This document shows positions 17,344 through 25,799 of a stretch of DNA of 64,000 nucleotides, piece by piece. Every line of letters begins with the position of its first letter. Position 1 is the first letter of the stretch. Source of the stretch: Gammaproteobacteria bacterium (GTDB lineage Bacteria > Pseudomonadota > Gammaproteobacteria > Arenicellales > Poriferihabitantaceae); NCBI GenBank assembly GCA_026709505.1, contig JAPOSW010000106.1:1-64000 (forward strand), written 5' to 3'. The notes beneath the pieces were generated by a model, which saw nothing but the letters and a program-made list of their open reading frames with translations, had not been told where the DNA came from and searched no databases. The translations under genes and the position numbers were made by a program.

Positions 17344-17453
17344 GATTTGCCGATGACGGGTTTGAGTCCCTTGAGTAGTATCGCGAACATGTTGATTCCA
17401 AATATTAAGCCTGCAGCAGTGCCTCCAATTGCTCGCAGTCTAGCTGCACAGTC

Positions 17454-17936
17454 ATGAGCATTGTTGACATTGCCATTATCGCCATTGTGGTTGTCTCCTT
17501 GCTGGTCGGTCTTTATCGAGGGTTTATTCGGGAATTTTTTTCATTGATCTCATGGCTGCTGGCCCTCTATATCGCCTGGACATTTGCCGGATTCGGGGCA
17601 ATCTACCTCGAATCATATCTGGACCAGCCGGATTTTCGTGTGGTGGTCTCGTTTGCAGGGATATTTGTAGTTAGCCTTCTGGTGTTATCAATAATCAGCT
17701 ATTTCTTGCAGAATTTATTGACCTTTGCGGCCTTGATTGGGGTTGACCGATATCTGGGAATGCTGTTCGGCATAGCACGCGGAGTTATAATTGTTGCCTT
17801 GATGATTATGGCCGGTACATTCATGGATTTCGCATCGCAACCCTGGTGGAAGACGTCATTGCTGGCGGGTTATTTTTCGCCCGTCATAGACCTGATTCGG
17901 GGATTTCTCCCCGAAAACCTTGCCCAGCTTGTCTGA
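17454..17936 (+). CDS. cvpA: CvpA family inner-membrane protein
   Basis: 160 residues with four predicted membrane segments (for example IAIIAIVVVSLLVGLYRG and FAGIFVVSLLVLSIISYFL). The RGFIREFFSL and FGIARGVII stretches are typical of CvpA (colicin V production accessory protein). Its function is unclear; loss affects envelope homeostasis in other bacteria. It is followed by purF after 14 bp, the classic cvpA-purF pair. Confidence 0.93.
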   Translation: MSIVDIAIIAIVVVSLLVGLYRGFIREFFSLISWLLALYIAWTFAGFGAIYLESYLDQPDFRVVVSFAGIFVVSLLVLSIISYFLQNLLTFAALIGVDRYLGMLFGIARGVIIVALMIMAGTFMDFASQPWWKTSLLAGYFSPVIDLIRGFLPENLAQLV

Positions 17937-17950
17937 ACAGCTCTTCGGTC

Positions 17951-19480
17951 GTGTGTGGACTTGTCGGAATAATTGGCCAATCACCGGTTAACCAGACTTT
18001 ATATGATGGCTTGACTCTGATTCAGCATCGTGGACAGGATGCGGCCGGTATCGCGACCAGTGATGGCAAGCGCATTTTTCTGAGGAAGGACAATGGACTG
18101 GTCAAGGAAGTATTCAGAACTCGGCACATGGCCCAGCTTAAGGGAAGAATGGGGATTGGCCATGTCCGCTATCCGACGGCGGGAAGCGATTCAAGAGCAG
18201 AGGCCCAGCCTTTTTATGTCAATTCGCCCTATGGCATTGCACTCGGTCACAACGGGAATTTGACGAATGCCAAATTCCTTGAACGGGAACTGTTCCTGAA
18301 TGACCGCAGGCAGTTGAATACTGCCTCCGATTCGGAAATATTGCTGAACGTATTTGCCAATGAGCTAATGTCAACGCTTGAGATGTCCAGGCTGCGTGCC
18401 GAGCCAAAGGATATATTCAAGGCGGTGTCAGATGTGATGAGGCGCTGCCACGGTGCCTATGCGGCAGTTGCCATGATCATTGGTGTTGGAATCATAGCAT
18501 TCAGGGATGCCTGCGGTATCCGGCCCATAGCCTATGGAACCAAGCTAGGTCCAAAGGGTGAATCTCATATGTTTGCATCCGAAAGTGTGGCCATGGATGT
18601 TACGGGCTACAGTCTGGTTCGTGACTTATCTCCCGGTGAAGCAATCTTTATCGGCATGGACGGCTCCGTACATACTGCCATATGTGCGAACGAGACCCGC
18701 CGCATGCCCTGTATTTTCGAGTATGTCTATCTCGCTCGACCAGACTCGATTCTGGATGGCATATCGGTTTACCAGACACGCATCAACATGGGTATTCGCC
18801 TGGGCAAGAACATCAAGGAAAACTGGGATAATCATGATATAGACGTGGTGATACCGGTTCCCGATACCAGCAGGACCTCTGCACTTGAGGTTGCCAAAGT
18901 GCTTGGCTTGCCATATCGCGAGGGTTTCGTGAAAAACCGTTATATTGGCAGGACATTCATCATGCCAGGACAGACCGAGCGAAAAAGGTCTGTCAGGCAA
19001 AAACTGAATGCAATCAGTTCCGAATTCAATGACCAAAACGTATTGCTGGTTGATGATTCCATTGTTCGAGGCACGACCTCTCGTCAATTGATCGACTTGG
19101 CTAGAGAGGCTGGCGCCAAAAAGGTGTATCTAGCCTCAGCAGCACCCCCAGTACGTCATCCGAATGTTTATGGTATTGACATGCCATGTCGGCGCGAGCT
19201 GGTGGCCAATGGCCGAGACGTTGAGGAGATATGCCGAGAGGTTGGGGCAGATAAGCTGATTTATCAGAATCTGGATGATCTAGTCATGGCAGTCAGGGAA
19301 TGCGATACCCGTGTTGACGCTTTCGATACTTCCTGCTTCTGTGGAACCTATGTTACCAACGACATTACCGAAGAGTATCTGGATCTGGTCAACGCCAACC
19401 GTAATGAGGCAAGCAGGTTGGCGCAGCGCAGCGAATTGGATCTGTCGGAACTTACGGAGGTCGAGGAAGCAGTGCATTGA
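17951..19480 (+). CDS. purF: Amidophosphoribosyltransferase
   Basis: 509 residues. GTG 17951 puts the nucleophile Cys second (VCGLVGIIG), needed for the glutaminase half. LTLIQHRGQDAAGI, GHVRYPTAGS and LGHNGNLTN follow. The phosphoribosyltransferase half has the PRPP loop VLLVDDSIVRGTTSRQLI. It catalyses the first step of purine synthesis. A GTG start and no strong SD suggest coupling with cvpA. It converges with lpxH only 11 bp downstream. Confidence 0.96.
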   Translation: MCGLVGIIGQSPVNQTLYDGLTLIQHRGQDAAGIATSDGKRIFLRKDNGLVKEVFRTRHMAQLKGRMGIGHVRYPTAGSDSRAEAQPFYVNSPYGIALGHNGNLTNAKFLERELFLNDRRQLNTASDSEILLNVFANELMSTLEMSRLRAEPKDIFKAVSDVMRRCHGAYAAVAMIIGVGIIAFRDACGIRPIAYGTKLGPKGESHMFASESVAMDVTGYSLVRDLSPGEAIFIGMDGSVHTAICANETRRMPCIFEYVYLARPDSILDGISVYQTRINMGIRLGKNIKENWDNHDIDVVIPVPDTSRTSALEVAKVLGLPYREGFVKNRYIGRTFIMPGQTERKRSVRQKLNAISSEFNDQNVLLVDDSIVRGTTSRQLIDLAREAGAKKVYLASAAPPVRHPNVYGIDMPCRRELVANGRDVEEICREVGADKLIYQNLDDLVMAVRECDTRVDAFDTSCFCGTYVTNDITEEYLDLVNANRNEASRLAQRSELDLSELTEVEEAVH

Positions 19481-19491
19481 ATGGTGATTGG

Positions 19492-20208
19492 TCATTCCAA
19501 GATGAATTCGCCATCCCGGAATGCCAAAACACTGTTCTGGGTATACCAGTCGCCGAGAACATATCGCTTTGCTGACATGCCATCCAGATCAAATTCATGA
19601 ACTGCCGGCTTGTGCGTATGGCCATGGATGACAGTTCTGACTTGACTCTTTCGCATAATATCTTCAAGATGGGACTGATTGATGTCCATCATGCTCATGG
19701 GTTTTGCTTGCTTGGAATCTTCGCTTTTTTGCCTTAATCTGAGAGCTGTATCGAGGCGATCTTCAATCGGTTTATCGAGAAACGCCTTCTGCCACTTGGA
19801 TGAGAGTAGGACGCTGCGGTTTCGCTGATGTTCGATATCGTCAGTGCAGAGCGCATCACCATGCGTAAGATAAATCCGCTCTCCCTCAATATCGATAATG
19901 CTCGGATCCGGCAGGAGCCTGCATCCCGTTCGGATTGCAAAATCCTGACCAACAAGAAAATCCCGGTTGCCGGGCAAGAAGGACAACTTTATCCCTGAGG
20001 ATGACATATGACGCAGTTGCTTTTCGATGTTGTGATGGCCAAGAGTTTCCGCACCATCATCTCCGATCCAGAAGTCAAAAACATCTCCAAGCAAGAAGAT
20101 CTGGCCAATATCCTTGGGCAGGTTAGATGAAAAATCTTCGAATCGAGCGAGAGAATCAGGGTATTCCTGACTCAGGTGCAAGTCGGAGATGAAAAGAACT
20201 GCTTTCAT
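19492..20208 (-). CDS. lpxH: UDP-2,3-diacylglucosamine diphosphatase
   Basis: 238 residues of the calcineurin-like phosphatase LpxH. Metal-binding motifs are SDLHLSQEYP, LLGDVFDFWIGDD, LPGNRDFLVG, LTHGDALCTDD and VIHGHTHKPAVHEF. It hydrolyses UDP-2,3-diacylglucosamine to lipid X in lipid A synthesis at the inner membrane. Its presence shows an outer membrane with lipid A. It is transcribed toward purF. Confidence 0.95.
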   Translation of the reverse strand: MKAVLFISDLHLSQEYPDSLARFEDFSSNLPKDIGQIFLLGDVFDFWIGDDGAETLGHHNIEKQLRHMSSSGIKLSFLPGNRDFLVGQDFAIRTGCRLLPDPSIIDIEGERIYLTHGDALCTDDIEHQRNRSVLLSSKWQKAFLDKPIEDRLDTALRLRQKSEDSKQAKPMSMMDINQSHLEDIMRKSQVRTVIHGHTHKPAVHEFDLDGMSAKRYVLGDWYTQNSVLAFRDGEFILE

Positions 20209-20416
20209 TGTGTCAGAAAAGTTACCGGATATTCCTTCGATTTGGTATGTTATCAGGAATTGATGGTGGTATGATTTTTATGAGCCCAGAGAGACCTGAA
20301 TGCTTCAGCAATTGCGGCCCGATCGGGTGTTCTTTAATATTTGGTGATGTCGAATATAATGGGGTTCGATTCGAAATAACCAGAATATAAGTCCTTGATG
20401 GACAATCAGTTAGCTA

Positions 20417-21820
20417 ATGACCTTGCAACTTTTTGACAGCTATTCCAGAGCATTGCGTGACTTCGAGCCTCTAGAGGGAAATCGGGTGCGTATCTATGCA
20501 TGTGGGCCAACCGTTTACGATTATGCGCATATCGGCAATCTCAGAACCTACCTGTTTGAGGATGTGCTAAGACGGACTCTGGAATTCTGCGGCTATGAGG
20601 TTTATCACGTGGTCAACATCACCGATGTCGGCCATTTAACTTCGGATGCGGATACTGGAGAAGACAAAATCGAGAAGGGGTCGCGCAGGACCGGCAAGTC
20701 GGCCTGGGAGATTGCCGAGATTTATACCGAAGCGTTCCAGGCTGATATCCGAGCGCTGAATATCCTTGAACCTCATAAATGGTGCCGCGCGACCGATCAT
20801 ATTGAAGAGCAGATTGACTATATCAAGGTCATTGAGGCTAAAGGGTTTACCTATGGAACTTCGGACGGAATCTATTTTGATACATCCAGCCTTGAGAATT
20901 ACGGTCATCTTGCCCGTCTCGACAAAGAGGGGTTGAGTGCAGGCGAGAGGGTTGATGTCGGCGAAAAAAAGAACCCCACTGACTTTGCGCTCTGGAAATT
21001 CAGTCCTCCGGATCAGAAACGCCAAATGGAGTGGGAAAGTCCCTGGGGTACCGGGTTTCCGGGCTGGCATATAGAGTGTTCAGCGATGGCTGCGAAATAT
21101 CTGGGTCCGATGTTCGACATCCATTGCGGTGGCAAGGATCATATCCCTGTTCACCATACCAATGAAATTGCCCAGTCCGAGGTTTGCCATGGCACCAATT
21201 TGGCGAATTTTTGGCTGCATGGCTATTTTCTGGAAACCGATCAGGAAAAGATGGCCAAGTCATCCGGGGAGTTTCTGCGATTGAAGACGCTCATTGACAG
21301 GGGCATCGACCCAATCGCGTTTCGGTATTTGTGTCTGACGGCCAATTACCGCACTGACCTGAAATTCAGCTGGGAGAGCCTGGATTCTGCATCCAGGGCT
21401 CTGGAACGGCTGCGAAACCTCTATTATTCATGGGATAATGGTGACGGTCGTGACACGGCTTATATTGAAGAATTCACGCAGAAAATTTGCAATGACCTGA
21501 ATACGGCAGATGCGCTTGCACTGGTATGGGAGTTATGTCGATCGAATGTACCTGATGAAGTCAAGAAAGCGACTCTCCGGTTTTGTGACAGGGTGCTTGG
21601 GTTGTCACTGGATGACTGGAAGCCGCCTCATCAAACTGAGATCCCGGACGGAGTAAGACAGTTGGTTGACTATCGTCAGAAAGCCAGAGAGCAGAAAGAC
21701 TGGTCGACAGCTGACCGTATTCGAGATGATTTGCTGGAGCTGGGTTATGCGATTGAAGATACACCAGAAGGCCCAAAAGTCAGTCGAATTAACTCGATTA
21801 TTTCTAAAAGTGAGGGTTGA
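20417..21820 (+). CDS. cysS: Cysteinyl-tRNA synthetase
   Basis: 467 residues of a class I aminoacyl-tRNA synthetase. HIGH is present as YDYAHIGNLRTYLFEDVLRR and KMSKS as KMAKSSGEFL. The zinc ligands include Cys in YACGPTVYDY and the GWHIECSAM segment. The C-terminal domain (DWSTADRIRDDLLELGYAIEDTPEGPKV) recognises the anticodon. Length matches E. coli CysS (461). The tRNA-fMet promoter overlaps its stop codon. Confidence 0.97.
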   Translation: MTLQLFDSYSRALRDFEPLEGNRVRIYACGPTVYDYAHIGNLRTYLFEDVLRRTLEFCGYEVYHVVNITDVGHLTSDADTGEDKIEKGSRRTGKSAWEIAEIYTEAFQADIRALNILEPHKWCRATDHIEEQIDYIKVIEAKGFTYGTSDGIYFDTSSLENYGHLARLDKEGLSAGERVDVGEKKNPTDFALWKFSPPDQKRQMEWESPWGTGFPGWHIECSAMAAKYLGPMFDIHCGGKDHIPVHHTNEIAQSEVCHGTNLANFWLHGYFLETDQEKMAKSSGEFLRLKTLIDRGIDPIAFRYLCLTANYRTDLKFSWESLDSASRALERLRNLYYSWDNGDGRDTAYIEEFTQKICNDLNTADALALVWELCRSNVPDEVKKATLRFCDRVLGLSLDDWKPPHQTEIPDGVRQLVDYRQKAREQKDWSTADRIRDDLLELGYAIEDTPEGPKVSRINSIISKSEG

Positions 21821-21844
21821 AATTTAGCCTGGCTTGAGTAAAAT
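21817..21844 (+). promoter_or_regulatory. Promoter of the initiator tRNA gene
   Basis: TTGAAA (21817-21822) and TAAAAT (21839-21844) are 16 bp apart. The -35 box overlaps the cysS stop codon. The segment after the -10 box is G+C-rich (ACGGGTC), as in growth-rate-controlled stable RNA promoters. Confidence 0.65.
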
Positions 21845-21856
21845 ACGGGTCTCTGA

Positions 21857-21933
21857 TGCGGGGTGGAGCAGTCTGGCAGCTCGTCGGGCTCATAACCCGA
21901 AGGTCGCAGGTTCAAATCCTGCCCCCGCTACCA
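21857..21933 (+). tRNA. Initiator tRNA-fMet (CAT)
   Basis: 77 nt with encoded CCA. Anticodon CAT at 21891-21893. Three G-C pairs (GGG/CCC) in the anticodon stem and A11-U24 in the D stem mark it as initiator. Position 1 (T) and position 72 (T) do not pair, keeping the open end needed for formylation; E. coli has C-A there. Confidence 0.96.
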
Positions 21934-22263
21934 CCCAGCTCGGCATACTCGGCACACCGTGCCGGGCCCAGAACTGCGTCACGGGATTCTGGGGAGTTGA
22001 TGATACCCTCAATGGCCCAGATGCGAATTATAACTGCTGACGGAGTTCTTCTGGCATTCACAAGGTCAAGGCTCCTGGTGTGCTAAAGACTGGCGTTGAT
22101 CCTGTGTGCATGCGGGACGGCTTGCCCGGAGCAGGTGGGATGTAGCTACCAGAAGCGACCACAGACCCTACCCTCCACAACGGAATCAGTACAGGACAGG
22201 TGAAACACCAGGGCAACCGGGTGAAAAACCCCATAAACGGCGGATGGGTTATGGGTTATGCCA
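21934..22263. other. Gene-free stretch after tRNA-fMet
   Basis: No gene recognised. CGGCAC-AC-CGTGCCG near 21953 can form a hairpin but lacks a T run. Purine-rich, possibly structured segments occur around 22100-22240; I could not assign them to a known RNA or intron. Confidence 0.4.
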
Positions 22264-22782
22264 TCAAGAACAAGGGCAGGGTTTCGCCGCATTGCTTCTA
22301 TGTCGCGGTGGCGAAATCATTGTCTGTCCGTATGTGTGCGGTGGGTCCTTGAAGACGTCTCCCAATGATCCGGGGAAGCGGATCCAGTCTAGCGATGATA
22401 AGGCAAAGCAGTACTTTTCAACTCCTAACCTAAACGAAATTCGAAAGTACATCGCTAGTGAGAGTTGCAGCGCTTGCACTGGACGCGGGAATATGGCAGT
22501 AGACAGTGATGCGATTGAGCGAATTGGATGCACTGCTTCGGTGATATCAGCGATCACATCTTCCGGACATGTCGCACCTTCCGAGTCAATGAACAGGAAG
22601 GTCCATCCTTCCATCCTTAGCTGGCGGCCGAGTTCCTGTGTCAGACTCGTTTTGCACATACGTCGCTGACCGGTCAGAAGGACATGGTTGCCTTGACAGA
22701 CCCTTGACTTCAGTATTTGCAATTCACGTTTTCTATCGAAGAAGTCGTCACCACTTACCCAGAGACCAGTAGAGGACTCCAT
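22264..22782 (-). pseudogene. Decayed AAA-type ATPase (N-terminal part)
   Basis: From ATG 22782 the first 90 residues look like the start of an ATPase of the archaeal/STAND-like type: GDDFFDRKRELQILKSR followed by LLTGQRRMCKTSLTQELGRQL and WTFLFIDSEGATCPEDVIADI. The Walker A motif reads GQRRMCKTS, where relatives have GPRRMGKTS, so the essential Gly before Lys is Cys. After about residue 90 the frame loses protein character and ends early, so the gene is broken. The sensor and C-terminal domains are missing. A 35-bp palindrome lies 41 bp upstream. Confidence 0.6.
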
Positions 22783-22823
22783 AATATACTGTCCACAATT
22801 TAACGAATAAGCTGAATTTAAGT

Positions 22824-22858
22824 TGTCAACAGAATTGTTGACAACAATTCTGTTGACA
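22824..22858. repeat. 35-bp perfect palindrome upstream of decayed ATPase
   Basis: TGTCAACAGAATTGTTG (22824-22840), a single A, then its exact reverse complement (22842-22858). The arms include TTGACA hexamers on both strands. Position upstream of the minus-strand ATPase start suggests an operator or overlapping promoters; it could also form a cruciform or strong RNA hairpin. Confidence 0.85.
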
Positions 22859-23227
22859 TAGTTGGTCAATCCAGCCGTCTTTGCGAAATAGGGTTTTCTC
22901 AAGGACATAATCCGTCATTGTTTGTCCAAAAGAGTCTGAAAGCCTTGTCGCAAATCTCCCCCTGAATGGGCTTGCTGCACATTGCCATGGGTGGGAAGCG
23001 GCAAGGGGGAGTGCCCTCCCTCTCTAAAATGGGCCTGCCTAATTCGGCGAATGCTGCTCTGAACCCTGGGTTGAGAAGTGAAGGCAATGTTGTCAGGAGT
23101 TTATCGGATTCGCGTGTCGTTTTGGTTTTGGATGAGTCGGACCTCATCGTCGGATGTCCTCCCCGTGGCGCTAATGGACTTTTTGACGAGCACCAATAAG
23201 GAAAAGGGTGAAAGATATTCATGAAAT
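22859..23227. other. Gene-free stretch
   Basis: Short open frames exist on both strands between the palindrome and the CocE-type hydrolase gene, but none has a ribosome-binding site or recognisable family. Probably degraded sequence. Confidence 0.4.
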
Positions 23228-25243
23228 TCAAGTTTTCATTTTGAAAAAAAATTTCTTGAAACTTACTGGCAGATAATGAAATTGCCAAGCCTTATTGATA
23301 ACAATACCGCTATTCCAGTAGGCTGTAAAGTCAGAGTCAACCTGCATGCCGGTTTCGCTGGACTGAGCGGTCAGAGAGTTTTGGATTCGTGCATTTCCAT
23401 CTGTCCGGCATATTTGGATTTCATGATTGAATCGGCAGGTAAAAGTTCCAGAACCGGCTGTATCGGCAGAATACTCTGCAGAAGTCGAGGTTGAAATTTC
23501 AATGTCGATATCGCCAAAGCATATGGTAATGGTTGGCTGATGCCACGATGATGCAATAACCGCATCTGAGCCTTGAGAGGGTGTCCTGCTGAGCTCGCCT
23601 GCAGACTCGACATGCCAAGATGGTTTTAATGGCAGTTTCTGCGGTTTGGCAAATGGCTCGGATAAGTTCGATTGGCAGGGGATGGAAGGCAATTTCAATT
23701 CTGCCTCCAGCAAATCAATCCTGATGGATGCGGGCCTTGATGCTGGCCAGACGAGCGGCCAGTAAGAAGTTCCAAGACACAGGCGAATCCGGTTGCCCCG
23801 TGAGAACTGGTAGGCGGTGGATGGCAGTTTTATGCGATATCGAAAAGATTCATTGGCCGCAAACGATCTGAAATTATCCAGACTTCTGTCCAAGGCCAGA
23901 TTAAGCACATGACGAGTCACGAGATTGGAGCGACCATCCGGTGCTATCTCACATATTCGGCATACCAGTTGCGCCTCCTGTCGATCCCGAACAATATCGC
24001 AAGTGAATTCGGCATGGCCGATTAAATCCAGATTTTCCTCAAGCGTTTCCGAGTCAAAGCAAAGCGAGCGCCGGTCGTCTGCCGATTGCTCAAGCGGCAA
24101 CCCTGCGACCCGTCCGAAGTAACCCGTATCTCCCGAACATTCGCCATGCTGCAAGTCGTTGGGAATGAGCAGGGAAAGACGGCTGCTTGATTGAATGTCT
24201 GTCAGGCAGCCCGGTTTCAGACAAAAGGTCCTGCCTTTGGTGGTCATGTAATTAGGTACCTCTATCCATGTACCGTTGCGTTTGGCCAGCCGCTCGGCAG
24301 GAGGGTCAAACTCTCGTCGCCAAAGTCTCAAGACTGGCCAGTTTGGGGGTGTCTTGTTCTGGTGTTTAAGCCAGTGATTCCACCATTCGAGAGCGAGTTG
24401 CTGAAATCCAATGCCTGGTCCGGGTTCGCCCTGATCGGGATAATGATGCCCCCATGGACCGACGATCCCCCAGCAGATGTCGGGTCTCTTCTTGCTCAAC
24501 TTCATTACCGAGTTTGAATAGCGATCAGCCCACCCGCCTATGCTCAATACTGGGCATGAGAGGTTTTCTGTATTAAAGGCGAGAGAGCCATTCCTCCAGT
24601 AATCACCACGGACGCTATGCTGAATCCATTTGTCGAGGGGAAATGCAAGGTTTTCGAGCCGGTCAATCCATTGCTGCCACCACTTTTCGCCCACAGTTGA
24701 AACGTCAGGCGGGGCACCGAGAATGACAGGAAGAGCTGTACCCCACTCGCAAGTATCTGACAGCATGGTGCCGTCCATCCAGTGTATGTCGTCTTCGAAA
24801 CGATCAATGGTTGCGCAATTTGCGATCACCGCTTTGAGAGGTGCAGGCGCATCGACCGCGGCTTGCAGGCTCGCAGTACCGCCCCATGATGTCCCGAACA
24901 TGCCTACATTGCCATTGCACCAGTCCTGCTCGGCAATCCAGTTGATCAGATGGCGTGCATCAGACTGTTCATCCTCCATATACATGTCGTGCATGTGGCC
25001 TTCGCTATCCCCCGATCCTCTCATGTCTACTCGCAGGCAGACATAACCGTGCTGTGAGAAATAGGGGTGGTTTCGCTCATCCCTGGAGCGCACCATGTCC
25101 CGCTTTCGGTAGGGTATATATTCGAGAATGGCTGGGTAGGGTCCTGTGCCTTCCGGCCACCAGATGCGGGCGGACAGGCGGATATTGTCCGGCATCGAAA
25201 TCCAGCAATGCTCGGTATGCCAAGTGCTTTGGTTTTTATTCAA
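23228..25243 (-). CDS. CocE/NonD-family acyl hydrolase (X-Pro dipeptidyl-peptidase-like), copy 1
   Basis: 671 residues. The N-terminal alpha/beta hydrolase has nucleophile Ser in GMFGTSWGGTASLQA, Asp in SIGGWADRYSNSV and His in GPWGHHYPDQGEPG. The C-terminal half is the jelly-roll domain of this family (ending with RIRLCLGTSYWPLVWPAS and beyond). Members hydrolyse esters, amides or X-Pro peptides; the substrate here is unknown. No signal peptide is seen. It is divergent from the peptide-type ABC transporter and related to the hydrolase at 31141-33141. The TTG start at 25243 lacks a clear SD, so the N-terminus is uncertain. Confidence 0.88.
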   Translation of the reverse strand: MNKNQSTWHTEHCWISMPDNIRLSARIWWPEGTGPYPAILEYIPYRKRDMVRSRDERNHPYFSQHGYVCLRVDMRGSGDSEGHMHDMYMEDEQSDARHLINWIAEQDWCNGNVGMFGTSWGGTASLQAAVDAPAPLKAVIANCATIDRFEDDIHWMDGTMLSDTCEWGTALPVILGAPPDVSTVGEKWWQQWIDRLENLAFPLDKWIQHSVRGDYWRNGSLAFNTENLSCPVLSIGGWADRYSNSVMKLSKKRPDICWGIVGPWGHHYPDQGEPGPGIGFQQLALEWWNHWLKHQNKTPPNWPVLRLWRREFDPPAERLAKRNGTWIEVPNYMTTKGRTFCLKPGCLTDIQSSSRLSLLIPNDLQHGECSGDTGYFGRVAGLPLEQSADDRRSLCFDSETLEENLDLIGHAEFTCDIVRDRQEAQLVCRICEIAPDGRSNLVTRHVLNLALDRSLDNFRSFAANESFRYRIKLPSTAYQFSRGNRIRLCLGTSYWPLVWPASRPASIRIDLLEAELKLPSIPCQSNLSEPFAKPQKLPLKPSWHVESAGELSRTPSQGSDAVIASSWHQPTITICFGDIDIEISTSTSAEYSADTAGSGTFTCRFNHEIQICRTDGNARIQNSLTAQSSETGMQVDSDFTAYWNSGIVINKAWQFHYLPVSFKKFFFKMKT

Positions 25244-25799
25244 TGGAGGATTCGGCTTAAGCAGAAGTAATTGTCTCCGCCAAACGTGAGTAGCTGGTCA
25301 ATTTTCTTACCGGCACACATGTTCTCCTAATTGCAGTTGCCTGCCACTCATTGCGTGATTCAATGATGCTATTTGAGCATCTTGGTAACATTGCTTGCCC
25401 AGTCAGGTTTGTTGAGCATGACTACAGAAACTCCAGTTAGGCAAAGTCCAGGCCAAGAACTGAACTTGAGCACAGGCGCTTGATGAATTCCTGATTTCAG
25501 AATATGCCAGCCAGGCTGTAGGATCAACTTCAATTGTGCCAAAAGAATACCAGCAAGCCGCGAACCATTTGATCAGGGAAACGATTGTTTTGATATAACC
25601 GACATATTGCCATTATTCTATATAATCAGTTCGGTTATTGAATATTTGGCCAATTTGACTGATGCATTTTCTGGCATATTGGTCTTTGCGCCGGTAATAT
25701 CATGACCTGAACTTTGCGAAGCCCATGCAGATTTCGAAATGAATAGCCATTAATCGGGCTATTGACTCATGACATCAACAATGAAACTAGGTGAACATA
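25244..25799. other. Divergent intergenic region of hydrolase/transporter island
   Basis: 556 bp between two divergent genes, with no coding frame I trust. It should hold both promoters. A TATAAT occurs in the A+T-rich part near 25620, without a good -35 partner. Confidence 0.45.

Noticed and set aside
22050-22264. Possible group II intron or structured RNA remnant behind tRNA-fMet
   Set aside because: No domain V hairpin and no reverse transcriptase fragment could be recognised.
22106-22669. Plus-strand frame opposite the decayed ATPase
   Set aside because: It covers the antisense of the recognisable ATPase motifs and has no protein features of its own.
21857-23227. tRNA-fMet as attachment site of an island
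   Set aside because: I found no second copy of the tRNA 3' end and no integrase downstream.
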